This document shows, piece after piece, positions 24,471-36,500 of a stretch of 64,000 bases of DNA. Location: the NCBI GenBank assembly GCA_017744315.1, contig JAGIBN010000001.1:248001-312000 (forward strand), written 5' to 3'. The stretch is from Porphyrobacter sp. Its GTDB lineage: Bacteria > Pseudomonadota > Alphaproteobacteria > Sphingomonadales > Sphingomonadaceae. The position numbers and the translations under genes were made by a program. How positions within the stretch are numbered: position 1 is the first letter of the stretch; the number at the start of each line of letters is the position of its first letter. The notes beneath the pieces are model-generated. The model was not told the DNA's origin and made no database searches. It was given only the letters and a program-made list of their open reading frames with translations.

Positions 24471-24498
24471 ATCCTCCCCGAGCAAGCTCGGGGAGGAT
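24471..24498 (-). terminator. 13-bp perfect stem hairpin downstream of the M3 peptidase gene
   Basis: atcctccccgagc-aa-gctcggggaggat. Confidence 0.7.
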
Positions 24499-24504
24499 CT
24501 TGGC

Positions 24505-26682
24505 TTACTTACCCGTCAGCCCACGCGCTTCGAGCAGCGGGCCGACTTGCGGTTCGCGGCCGGCGAAGTCGTGGAAGGCCTTGAAGTAGTCTTCCGTGCC
24601 GCCCTTGCTCAGCACCGTCTCGCGGTAGTGATCGCCGTTGGCGCGGGTCAGGCCGCCGTTGGCCTGGAACCAGGCGCGGCTGTCGCGGTCGAGCATCTCG
24701 GTCCAGAGGTACGAGTAGTAGCCCGCCGAATAGCCCGCCGGATCGGAGAAGATGTGGCGGAAGTACGAGCTGCGGTAACGCGGCGGGACCAGGCCGACCT
24801 CGAGCCCGAGCCGCTTGAGCGCAGCCGCCTCGAACTCGTCGACCTTGGCCGGCGTGTCGATCGCCTTGGCCTGCTCCGGCGTGAGGGCGTGCCACTCCAT
24901 GTCGAGCAGCGCGGCCTCGACCACTTCCCCGAACTCGTAGCCCTGGTTCCACTTGGCGGCGGCGTTGATCTTGTCGATCAGCTCGAGCGGGATCGCTGCG
25001 CCGGTCTGGTAGTGCTTGGCGTAGTTCGCCAGCACTTGCGGGTCGCTCGCCCACATCTCGTTCACCTGGCTCGGGTATTCGACGAAGTCACGCGCGACGT
25101 TACCGCCGGAAGCGTAGGTCAGGTCCGAGAGCAGGTAGTGCAGCGCGTGGCCGAATTCGTGGAACATCGTGTTCACGTTGTCCCAGCTCACCAGCTGCGG
25201 CTGGCCCTCGGCGGCCTTGGGGATGTTGAGCACGTTGAACGCGACCGTCTTGGTCCCCTTCAGCTTGCTGTAGTCGACCAGGGTCGACATCCACGCCCCA
25301 CCGCGCTTGCTGTCGCGCTGGTAGGGATCGAAGTAGAACAGCCCGAGCTCCGAGCCGTCGCGGTCATAGACGGTGTAGGTCCACACGTCCGGGTGCCACA
25401 CCGGCAGGTCCGTGCGCGGCTTGAAGCTGAGGCCGTAGAGTTTGTTGGCGGCGAAGAACACGCCGTCTTCCAGCACGTGGCGGATCTCGAAGTACGGCTT
25501 CACCGTCTCTTCGTCGAAGGCGTAGCGCTCCTTCTTCACCTTGTCGGCGTACATCTGCCAGTCCCACGGCTGGACTTCGAAGTTCTTGCCGTCCGCGGCG
25601 ATTGCGGCGTTGAGCACACCGGCTTCGGCGCGCTGGCTGGCGGCGAGGGCGGGGACCATCTGGCGCATGAAGTCGAGCGCGGTCTTCGGTTCCTTCGCCA
25701 TGCGGTCGTACATGGTGTACTCCGCCCAGCTCGAGTTGCCGAACAGCGCCGCCTTCTGCGCGCGGAGCTGCATGATCTCGGCGAGCAGCATGCGGGTGTC
25801 GTTGGCGTCGCCAAGGTCGGCGCGGTGCACGCTCTTCTCGAACAGGGCCTCGCGCGTGGCGCGGTCAGTCAGCGTCGAGAGAGCCGGCTGCTGCGTCGTG
25901 TTCTGCAGCGCGATCAGGTACTTCCCGGTCAGGCCGCGGGCTTCCGCAGCCTTGGACGCTGCGGTGACTTCGGCTTCGCTCAACCCGGCGAGCGCGGCCT
26001 TGTCCGACACCACCAGCGCGCCGGCGTTGGTCGCTTCGGTCAGTCGCTGCGAGTAGGCGGTGGTCACTTCCGAAAGCCGGGAGTTGATCGCCTTGACCTG
26101 CGTCTTCTGCGCCTCGGTCAGCTGGGCGCCGGCGTGGACCATGTCCTTGTAGGTCTTTTCGAGCAGGTAGGCGTCTTCAGGCGTCAGGCTCATCGCCGCG
26201 CGGTTGTCATAGACCGCCTTGACCCGGGCGAAGAGCGCGGGATCGAGCTGGATCGCATCGAAGTGTGCGGTCAGCTTGGGCGACATTTCCGCCTCTGTGG
26301 CGTCGAGCGTGTCGTTGGTGTTGGCGCCGATCACCGTGTTGAAAGCCGAATAGACCCGGCCCAGCATCTGCCCCGACTGGTCGAGCGCGACGATGGTATT
26401 TGCGAAGTTCGGGGCTTCCGGATTGGCTACGATCGCGGCGATTTCCGCCGATTGGATCGCCATGCCCTGTTCGAAGCCGGGCTTGTAGTCGCCGTTCTGG
26501 ATCTTGCTGAAGTCGGTCGTCTTGAACGGCAGGGTGCTTTCCCGCGCGAACGGGCCAGTCGCCTGAGGAAGGGCGGCGGTGGTGGCAGCGGCGGCAGTCA
26601 TCGGCATCGGGGTCTCCGCACGGGACGGGCTAGCAGTCAGCAACGCGCCAAGGGCCACGCCGGCGAATAAACGGATCATCAT
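24505..26682 (-). CDS. M3 family metallopeptidase (peptidyl-dipeptidase Dcp-like), exported
   Basis: Signal peptide; MFHEFGHALHYLLS zinc motif HEFGH. Confidence 0.93.
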   Translation of the reverse strand: MMIRLFAGVALGALLTASPSRAETPMPMTAAAATTAALPQATGPFARESTLPFKTTDFSKIQNGDYKPGFEQGMAIQSAEIAAIVANPEAPNFANTIVALDQSGQMLGRVYSAFNTVIGANTNDTLDATEAEMSPKLTAHFDAIQLDPALFARVKAVYDNRAAMSLTPEDAYLLEKTYKDMVHAGAQLTEAQKTQVKAINSRLSEVTTAYSQRLTEATNAGALVVSDKAALAGLSEAEVTAASKAAEARGLTGKYLIALQNTTQQPALSTLTDRATREALFEKSVHRADLGDANDTRMLLAEIMQLRAQKAALFGNSSWAEYTMYDRMAKEPKTALDFMRQMVPALAASQRAEAGVLNAAIAADGKNFEVQPWDWQMYADKVKKERYAFDEETVKPYFEIRHVLEDGVFFAANKLYGLSFKPRTDLPVWHPDVWTYTVYDRDGSELGLFYFDPYQRDSKRGGAWMSTLVDYSKLKGTKTVAFNVLNIPKAAEGQPQLVSWDNVNTMFHEFGHALHYLLSDLTYASGGNVARDFVEYPSQVNEMWASDPQVLANYAKHYQTGAAIPLELIDKINAAAKWNQGYEFGEVVEAALLDMEWHALTPEQAKAIDTPAKVDEFEAAALKRLGLEVGLVPPRYRSSYFRHIFSDPAGYSAGYYSYLWTEMLDRDSRAWFQANGGLTRANGDHYRETVLSKGGTEDYFKAFHDFAGREPQVGPLLEARGLTGK

Positions 26683-26851
26683 GCAAAAGTCTCCAGGCCG
26701 CCAGGCAGGTTGGGCAAAGGCGGTTTCTTGGGAAACTTCCTTAGCGGGCGCGTGAAAGGCGCGTCAACCACGGAGGGGGTTGTTCTCGCGCCGGTCCGAA
26801 ATGGATCGGGTTGCGCTTTTCGATGAAAATCAAATGGGTTAATGATCGGTC

Positions 26852-27067
26852 ATGGCCATGCAGTCAGACTATCGGGAACTCGATCTTCAGCAACAGCTTG
26901 CTTCGATTCGTCGGGACCAGGCGGAGATCGATCACCGCATGGCCGAAATTCGGAAGTTCGCGGCCCAGACAAATACCATCTCCCCATCGGTCATTTTTCA
27001 GGGGATGCTCGCGACGGCTGCCATGCTCGGTGCCGGTGCGGCGATCGCAAAGGTTTTCTTCCCTTAG
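26852..27067 (+). CDS. Small coiled-coil plus single-TM protein (71 aa)
   Basis: MAMQSDYRELDLQQQLASIRRDQAEIDHRMAEIRK...FQGMLATAAMLGAGAAIAKVFFP; chosen over overlapping frames for heptad-like plus TM organisation. Confidence 0.55.
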   Translation: MAMQSDYRELDLQQQLASIRRDQAEIDHRMAEIRKFAAQTNTISPSVIFQGMLATAAMLGAGAAIAKVFFP

Positions 27068-27143
27068 GAACTGGCGGCTATCGTCGGCACTTCACGAACG
27101 CGTCGAGGCAGTCCGCCTTTCAAGCTCCAGCTCAAGCCTCCCT

Positions 27144-27689
27144 TCAAGCCGCCCCATCGCCTCGCAACGGATATTGCGCGATCGCCTCATAATGTGCGCC
27201 GGTGTGGCCGAGGTGGCTTTCGTAGAGCGTGAAGCCGTCGATCTCCCACTCGGCGTGCATGTCTCCGAAGGAGGACAGCCAGGCGTCGATTGGACCAACG
27301 CTGCGATTGAGTCGGGCGAGGGTTATGTGGGGCGTGAACTTGCGGGTCTCGCGCTCGAACCCGGCGCTTTCGCACGCGCGTTCCACCTTTTGCCGCAGGG
27401 CTTCAAGCGGCGCGGACGGAACGATCCGCGCCCATAGGGCATGCGGATGGCCCTTGCGTTCGAAGTGACCGACTCCCTCGATCCGCGCGGAAAAGGGCGG
27501 GGCGGTGATGTGCTCCAGCGCCATCGCCAGGTCGTTTGCCGCCGGGCGCTCGACCTCTCCGATGAAACGGAGGGTCAGGTGCAGGTTCGATTCGTCCTGC
27601 CAGCGCGCGCCTTCGATCCCTTCCATCGCGTCGAGCAAAAGGTCGCCGACGCTTTCGGGCGGGCGCACACCGATGAACAGCCTGTGCAT
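27144..27689 (-). CDS. thpR: RNA 2',3'-cyclic phosphodiesterase
   Basis: MHRLFIGVRPPESV; two HxTx motifs HLTL and HITL. Confidence 0.93.
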   Translation of the reverse strand: MHRLFIGVRPPESVGDLLLDAMEGIEGARWQDESNLHLTLRFIGEVERPAANDLAMALEHITAPPFSARIEGVGHFERKGHPHALWARIVPSAPLEALRQKVERACESAGFERETRKFTPHITLARLNRSVGPIDAWLSSFGDMHAEWEIDGFTLYESHLGHTGAHYEAIAQYPLRGDGAA

Positions 27690-27845
27690 GGCCGATCCCC
27701 TACGCTCTGACTGGTTCGCTGACGAGTCCGGCGGCGTAATGTGCCGTGCGCAATCTTTCCTCGCCCATCCGCTTGTGGTTAGAGTACCTTCTCAACGGGT
27801 CGAGAGTCTTGCCAGGGCGGCGTTCCTGGCGGGCCAGGAGGGTCA

Positions 27846-28361
27846 GTGGGGCAGGTCCACTTCGAGAACGAAATGCTGCTGGCGGACCTGACCGCCAAGC
27901 AGCGCGACGTGCTCGACCTGCTGATCGAGCACAAGACATCGAAAGAGATCGCCCGGCTGCTGGAGATATCTCCGCATACGGTCGATCAGCGGATCCAGTT
28001 CGCCAAGGACAAGCTCGGCGCCCGTTCGCGCAACGAGGCTGCGGCCGTCTACCGCCGGCTCGTCGAGACATACGGGCAAATGACATACGAGAATTCCTGT
28101 ATCGCGCCGCAGGACATTGCGTTGGACAACGGCCCCGGGACGCAGGGTCCGCCCCCCAATTGTAGCCTTGGGGGGCGGATTCAATCCGGCCAGCCCGACA
28201 GCGCCGAGGTGGATTACCGGGTCGTCCCAGAGTTGTTCGACGGACGTTACGGTACGTTGGTCAGGCTGGGAGCGATTGTGGTGATCGCTGTATTCCTCGT
28301 CTTTCTCGTGCTGGGCGGACTGGCCATCTTCTCTCAGCTCTCGGAGCTGATGGCCGCGTAG
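27846..28361 (+). CDS. LuxR-type HTH regulator with C-terminal TM helix
   Basis: LTAKQRDVLDLLIEHKTSKEIARLLEISPHTVDQRIQFAKDKLGARSRNEAA; C-terminal GAIVVIAVFLVFLVLGGLAIF. Confidence 0.85.
   Translation: MGQVHFENEMLLADLTAKQRDVLDLLIEHKTSKEIARLLEISPHTVDQRIQFAKDKLGARSRNEAAAVYRRLVETYGQMTYENSCIAPQDIALDNGPGTQGPPPNCSLGGRIQSGQPDSAEVDYRVVPELFDGRYGTLVRLGAIVVIAVFLVFLVLGGLAIFSQLSELMAA
28148..28179. repeat. 12-bp perfect hairpin inside the LuxR-type CDS
   Basis: tccgccccccaa-ttgtagcc-ttggggggcgga. Confidence 0.75.
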
Positions 28362-28416
28362 CCGAACTCGGACAGCTCATCGTCAAGTGATTTGGCCCAG
28401 GGCCAAGGGGGATTTT

Positions 28417-28737
28417 ATGCCGATGACAGTTCCAGTGGCGCAAATGCGCATTGCTCGCGACATCAGTGAAGCCGAAAAGGCGCTCGACGAGGCGCTTGTG
28501 CGTCAATCGTCGCTGTTCACCTCGCTGGTGACGGCCCGCCGCGAGACAGGTAGCGACCCCTTCCTCGGACACGAGGCGCTCCTACGGCTGGCGAAGTCGC
28601 AACAGGCGCTGCTCGAAGCCGGCGGCAATCTTGCCCGCGTGCACGGATCGCTGCTCGAGGTGCAGAAAGAAGTCTGCGGCGTGGACGATTGTCCGCCCGA
28701 TGGCGAACGAAAGTCGACCAGCGCGATTGCGGCCTGA
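28417..28737 (+). CDS. Hypothetical protein
   Basis: MPMTVPVAQMRIARDISEAEKALDEALVRQSSLFTSLVTARRE; coherent ORF. Confidence 0.6.
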   Translation: MPMTVPVAQMRIARDISEAEKALDEALVRQSSLFTSLVTARRETGSDPFLGHEALLRLAKSQQALLEAGGNLARVHGSLLEVQKEVCGVDDCPPDGERKSTSAIAA

Positions 28738-28776
28738 GACTTTTGGTTTGGGGCCGAAGGACCCTAGGTAGCTAAC

Positions 28777-29226
28777 GTGACCGGGTCGGCCAGCTTCATT
28801 TTTGCCATCGTCCTTGCCGTCGGGGCCTTCGCGTTTCGCCGCGGAGGCCCGCCGGAGAAATACGCCGCGGCGATCATCGTCAGCTGGATAGCTGCGGACG
28901 CTCTCTACCACCTGCTGATGGGCCCTTCGGGCTTTAACTCGGTCGATCCGGTTCACGTCGTGCTCGATGGAGCCGAACTGGTCGCGATCGTGTGGCTGGC
29001 CCTGCGCGCCAACCGGTTTTGGCCACTATGGGCGGCAGCGGCCCAGCTAATCTGCGTCTCAGGTCACCTCGCGGCCTTCATCGAGCCGGGCGGAATGCGC
29101 CGGGCTTACTGGGCGATGACCCAGTTGCCGCAATACATCCAACTCATCGCGCTGATCCTGGGCGCCCTGGCGCATGCCCGACGGCAACGACGAATCGGGC
29201 CGTACCGGAGTTGGCGGCTCGCCTGA
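28777..29226 (+). CDS. Hypothetical multi-TM membrane protein (GTG start)
   Basis: Four or more hydrophobic segments: ASFIFAIVLAVGAFAF...AAIIVSWIAADALYHLL. Confidence 0.6.
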   Translation: MTGSASFIFAIVLAVGAFAFRRGGPPEKYAAAIIVSWIAADALYHLLMGPSGFNSVDPVHVVLDGAELVAIVWLALRANRFWPLWAAAAQLICVSGHLAAFIEPGGMRRAYWAMTQLPQYIQLIALILGALAHARRQRRIGPYRSWRLA

Positions 29227-29317
29227 GCCGAGCTGATCCCGGGGAAACCGCAATCCGCCGGCACTGGACAGAGTGCGCAGCCATCACTAGCGCCAGCCCC
29301 GGGAGAGGGAGGGACGC

Positions 29318-30637
29318 ATTTCTAGATTTGGCTGGCTGGTCGCCGCCGCACTTGCGGTGGGGACGCCCTGCGTTGCGCAGGATTCATCAGACGATTCCAT
29401 TAAACTGAGCGCGGTCGAGCTGTTCGATTTCGCCGATCGCACGCGCGATGCCGGGGACTTTGCCACGGCCGAGACCGCATACCTGGCGCTAGCGCAGGAT
29501 CCCGATCTCGAATTGAGGACAGAGGCTCGCTTCCGCCTTGCGCTGATGTATGCCGACAAGATGGATCGCAAGCGTGACGCAGCCGTCCTCCTGCGCAGAA
29601 TTCTCGACGACAAGCCCGATGCCGCGCCGGTCAGGCTCAAGCTGGCGCAAGTCCTGGCCGAACTGGGCGAATACCAGTCGGCGCGGCGCGAATTGCGTGC
29701 GGTGCAGGCCGGCGGATTGCCGCCCGATGTCGCGCAACTGGTACGCTTCTATTCCAATGCCCTGAGCGCCACGAAACGCCTTGGCGGCAGTCTCGATATC
29801 GCCATCGCGCCCAGCACCAATATCAATCGCGCTACCCGTTCCGATACGCTCGGTACCGTGATCGGCGACTTCACGCTCAGCGAAGACGCGCAAGCGCAGT
29901 CGGGCGTCGGTCTTGCGCTCAAGGCGCAAGGGTATGGTCGCGTTCCGCTCAATGCGAAGACCGATCTGCTCGTGCGGTTGAACGCGGCGGGCGACCTCTA
30001 TCGCCGGTCCGAGTTCGACGATGTCACGCTGTCGGTGCAGGCCGGTCCGCAGTTCATTTCGGGACGCGATCGGCTCGCGCTCTCATTGACGGCCGGGCAC
30101 CGGTGGTACGGTCTCGATCCCTATTCTGTGTTCTATGGCGTGTCGGGCAACTGGGACCATCCGCTCGACGACAAGACCCAGATCCGCATCGATGCGAGCG
30201 CGCTCAAGGATGACAACTCGGTCAACCGCTTGCAGGACGCCGATCGTTTCACCGCCGCCGTGGGCCTGGATCGAGCTTTCAGCAGCACCACAGGCGGGGG
30301 CGTGCGCGTGTTCGGTTCGCGCGACGACGCTCGCGATCCGGGCTATTCGAACACTTCGGGCGGGGGCAGCGTTTATCTCTACCAGGACGTGGCGCGTACC
30401 ACGATGGTGGTCAACGCGGCCTATCGCCGGCTGGAGTCCGACGCGCGGCTGTTCCTCTATCCGGAGCGGCGCAAAGACGACAATCTCGACCTCTCGCTCT
30501 CGGCGACGTTCCGTAGCCTGACGATCGGTACTTTCGCCCCGCTCACGCGTGTGCGGTACGAGCGAAACTGGTCGACGGTTGGGATCTACGATTACGACCG
30601 CCTCGCATTCGAGTTCGGGGTGGTTTCAGCCTTCTAG
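29318..30637 (+). CDS. Surface lipoprotein assembly modifier (Slam/DUF560-like), TPR plus beta-barrel; apparent ATT start
   Basis: TPR-like N-domain (ELFDFADRTRDAGDFATAETAYLALAQDPDLELRTEARFRLALMYADKMDRKRDAAVLLRRIL), C-terminal barrel ending in aromatic residue (FGVVSAF); followed by a TbpB-like lipoprotein. GTG at 29357 is the first canonical start but lies inside the signal peptide. Confidence 0.8.
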   Translation: MSRFGWLVAAALAVGTPCVAQDSSDDSIKLSAVELFDFADRTRDAGDFATAETAYLALAQDPDLELRTEARFRLALMYADKMDRKRDAAVLLRRILDDKPDAAPVRLKLAQVLAELGEYQSARRELRAVQAGGLPPDVAQLVRFYSNALSATKRLGGSLDIAIAPSTNINRATRSDTLGTVIGDFTLSEDAQAQSGVGLALKAQGYGRVPLNAKTDLLVRLNAAGDLYRRSEFDDVTLSVQAGPQFISGRDRLALSLTAGHRWYGLDPYSVFYGVSGNWDHPLDDKTQIRIDASALKDDNSVNRLQDADRFTAAVGLDRAFSSTTGGGVRVFGSRDDARDPGYSNTSGGGSVYLYQDVARTTMVVNAAYRRLESDARLFLYPERRKDDNLDLSLSATFRSLTIGTFAPLTRVRYERNWSTVGIYDYDRLAFEFGVVSAF

Positions 30638-30728
30638 GAGGATCCGGCAAAGGGCTGTCGGAAATTGACAATTGGCAAGTTGTCCGCGCCGCGCGATCAA
30701 GCGGTTCGGGGGAATAATGGGGGATTAT

Positions 30729-33353
30729 ATGAAGTTGGGACGTCTTGCGGCGAATGCGTCGGTGCTTTCGCTTGGGCTCATGCTGGCAGCTTGCGGTGGG
30801 GGTGGTGGGGTCAATTCGACGCCTGCTCCAGTGCCAAGCCCATCGCCGAGCCCCGGCCCGAGCCCCACTCCAACTCCAACGCCGTCTGCGATAAACGACG
30901 ACCTGTTGCTGCCGCTGGCGAGCGAGACATTTACAAATGCAGCCTCGCGTGCGTCCGCCACGTTCAACGCGAATGGCACCAGCGGCACGAACGGCGCCAT
31001 TTCTGCCACGATCAGTTTCAACGCGAGCAACAATACCTATGCTTTGACGACACCAACTGGCTCGATCTCGTTTGGCCCAGGAGACATCGACACGGCCCAG
31101 AGCAGCGCGGGCGGCGTAGTCTATGTGAAGGAGTCGGGAAGCCGGACAGACTCGCTGACTGTCACACGCCCGGGCACCTCGGGCAGAATAACCTACCAGT
31201 ACGTCGGCGGTGCTTTCTGGCAGCGCACCACAGTTGGTTCGAACACGGCGTCGGGCTCGATCGATTCCCTAGTATATGGCGTGGAAACGCCTTCTGGCTC
31301 GGTCCCGCGCACTGGTTCGGCCAATTACCTCGTGGACCTGGTGGGAGCGATATCGACCGCCGACAATCTGTTCTCGCTTACCGGTCAGGGAAGCACTTCC
31401 GTAGATTTCTCTACGGGCCAGGTTCTTGTCGTTGGCGTAATAGACATGGTGCCCCTCCTTGGGAAATCTGCACAGTTTGACGGATCCGCACAGCTTTCGT
31501 CGACCTCGGGACAGTTCAGCGGCACTATGTCTTTCGACGATTTTGGACGATTTGATGGCCAACTTTCCGGAATGCTGTTCGGACCTCACGCCGAGGAGAT
31601 TGGGGCTAGTTGGTCGGTCAAGGATTCAACCGGTCGTGTCGCGGTCGGCGCACTGCTCGGGCGCGAGGGCAACGATGATTTCGGCAATGACTCATTTAGC
31701 CCAGATCCCATCAATCAGTTGGCCAACAGCCAGACGTTCGACACGGAAGAGGCAGTGCTTCGCTTCCAGTTTGACGATCGGATCGGCTACAACCAGCAGG
31801 TCGGTGATCTGACGCGCATCTCATCGAAGATCGATCCTCTCAAAATCCGCTATGAAGAAGTGACCGACAGCTACTCGCTTTTGGCTGCTGGCATATTCGG
31901 CACTTACGACAATTCGAGCCAGAGCTTCACCGGGCTGGGGCCGGCGACCCAGGCAAGCTGGGACCGGGGGACGCAGAGCGTTCGCGGAGTTCCCTTGTCC
32001 TATTTGCGAGCGCGCGAATGGACCAATGCCGATGGGATCAACGGTACGAACGACTACCGTGTTTCGCACCATGTTTACGGGATGCCGACAGCTCAGGCCG
32101 ATCTCGTCCGTACCGGTACAGCGGGTTACCGGATCGAGTTGTCCGGCATGGCTGCCGATGGTGCGTATCGCAATCCCATGCGTATCAGTGGCTTGGGTGA
32201 CCTCTACGTCGATCTCGCAGCTGGGAGAGTCTCGGGCTATGCGCCTCTGGAATACCGGGAAGCCGGTGGTCTGTCGGGCCTGTTTCCTGTCACCGTGCTT
32301 GGCTCCTGGCGCTACTCGGCCGAGCTTGCGGCGGATAAGAACGCGTTCGCCGGAACGGTCGAGATGGACGGCCTGGGAACTTATCTCGGGACTGGATCGG
32401 GCAAATTCTACGGACCGGACGCCGATGAAGTCGGCGGGGTATTCTCAACCAGCGAGACCGGCGGCGGTGCGGCCACCGGATATTTCGTCGGCTATCGTGA
32501 CGACACGGTTCGCGACCCCAGCAATAATGGTGTCCTGCCCTTGGCGGACTTGCCCGGCCAGACCAATCTCGCTTTCAAGTACCGTGATGACATTCAAACT
32601 GTTGCCGACATCAAGAACATTTCTTTCGATCCGGTCGGCCATACGTACAGGGTGTCTTTCCAACCTTTCGGCATGATGAATCCGCCGACGAACATTGTCA
32701 CCTTCTCGGATGCTGAGCGCGATTCTGCGGCCAGTACCGGCGACATCGACCTGTATCGAACGGCCTACCTCACCTATCCGACGGTTGTCCGTAAGCTCTC
32801 GCCGAACGCGTCGGTGGCGTTGAGCTATGCATCGTTTGCCGAGATTTCGATCCAACTCTACCCGGCGAACAAGTATTACGACGCGATCTACTATGCGGTT
32901 TTCGGTAACCAGACCATTCAGATGCCGCGCACCGGGACGGCTTCATATGGCGGGTTGGCGATGGGCTCCGTCGAAGTTCAAGCGTCGAGCCCGTCTGGAT
33001 GGGAATACGACATCTACAACGTTCTCGGAACGTCGGGTTTGAGCGTCAATTTCGGGGCCGGATCGTTCGTGCTGACGATCGACGGCCTGGGCGGTGATCG
33101 CGTCTACGCGGGGGCGAACAGGCCGGGCCACGATACCGTCTTGTTCCCGACCATGGAATTCAATGGATTGATTTCGGGCGCGTCAATGTCGGGAAGCGAC
33201 GTTGATCGATCATTCAACGGGAGCTTCTTCGGGCCGAATGCTGAGGAGTTTTCGGGCGTTTTCAGGACGAATAACGTTAAGCCGGCGAGCCTGAATTTGG
33301 ATCCCAACCAACTTGTGACTGTCACCGGAGTGGCCGCCGGAAAGAAGAACTGA
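30729..33353 (+). CDS. Large lipoprotein with three TbpB-like barrel motifs (putative Slam client)
   Basis: MKLGRLAANASVLSLGLMLAACGGGGG lipobox; Pro/Ser/Thr linker; three GxhhGPxAxEhxG motifs (LFGPHAEEIGASW, FYGPDADEVGGVF, FFGPNAEEFSGVF). Confidence 0.85.
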   Translation: MKLGRLAANASVLSLGLMLAACGGGGGVNSTPAPVPSPSPSPGPSPTPTPTPSAINDDLLLPLASETFTNAASRASATFNANGTSGTNGAISATISFNASNNTYALTTPTGSISFGPGDIDTAQSSAGGVVYVKESGSRTDSLTVTRPGTSGRITYQYVGGAFWQRTTVGSNTASGSIDSLVYGVETPSGSVPRTGSANYLVDLVGAISTADNLFSLTGQGSTSVDFSTGQVLVVGVIDMVPLLGKSAQFDGSAQLSSTSGQFSGTMSFDDFGRFDGQLSGMLFGPHAEEIGASWSVKDSTGRVAVGALLGREGNDDFGNDSFSPDPINQLANSQTFDTEEAVLRFQFDDRIGYNQQVGDLTRISSKIDPLKIRYEEVTDSYSLLAAGIFGTYDNSSQSFTGLGPATQASWDRGTQSVRGVPLSYLRAREWTNADGINGTNDYRVSHHVYGMPTAQADLVRTGTAGYRIELSGMAADGAYRNPMRISGLGDLYVDLAAGRVSGYAPLEYREAGGLSGLFPVTVLGSWRYSAELAADKNAFAGTVEMDGLGTYLGTGSGKFYGPDADEVGGVFSTSETGGGAATGYFVGYRDDTVRDPSNNGVLPLADLPGQTNLAFKYRDDIQTVADIKNISFDPVGHTYRVSFQPFGMMNPPTNIVTFSDAERDSAASTGDIDLYRTAYLTYPTVVRKLSPNASVALSYASFAEISIQLYPANKYYDAIYYAVFGNQTIQMPRTGTASYGGLAMGSVEVQASSPSGWEYDIYNVLGTSGLSVNFGAGSFVLTIDGLGGDRVYAGANRPGHDTVLFPTMEFNGLISGASMSGSDVDRSFNGSFFGPNAEEFSGVFRTNNVKPASLNLDPNQLVTVTGVAAGKKN

Positions 33354-33477
33354 GCTGCGGGATTGGGCGGCCGACGTTGCGCGACCGCCTCGTCACCCCC
33401 ACATGGCCTGCAAGCCTGTGGGGGTGCGTTCGCGTGCCTCTTGACCAACGCGAACATTTGCGGAACATCCTGCCTCT

Positions 33478-36390
<2,913 letters not shown>

Positions 36391-36500
36391 GGGATGTGAT
36401 TTCTTGGAGGCAGTAGCTAAATCGGCCGGAAACTAGATACTTGCAAGGGAAGGAAAATCGTTGTCCAAGAGTCGCCTAAGGGCGTTATTGGGGGGATTTG

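Noticed and set aside
24547-26670. 707-aa plus-strand ORF opposite the M3 peptidase
   Set aside because: Antisense shadow ORF; the minus strand has the HEFGH metallopeptidase.
26811-27437. 208-aa plus-strand ORF overlapping thpR antisense
   Set aside because: Conflicts with thpR (HxTx motifs); the 71-aa frame at 26852 better explains the region.
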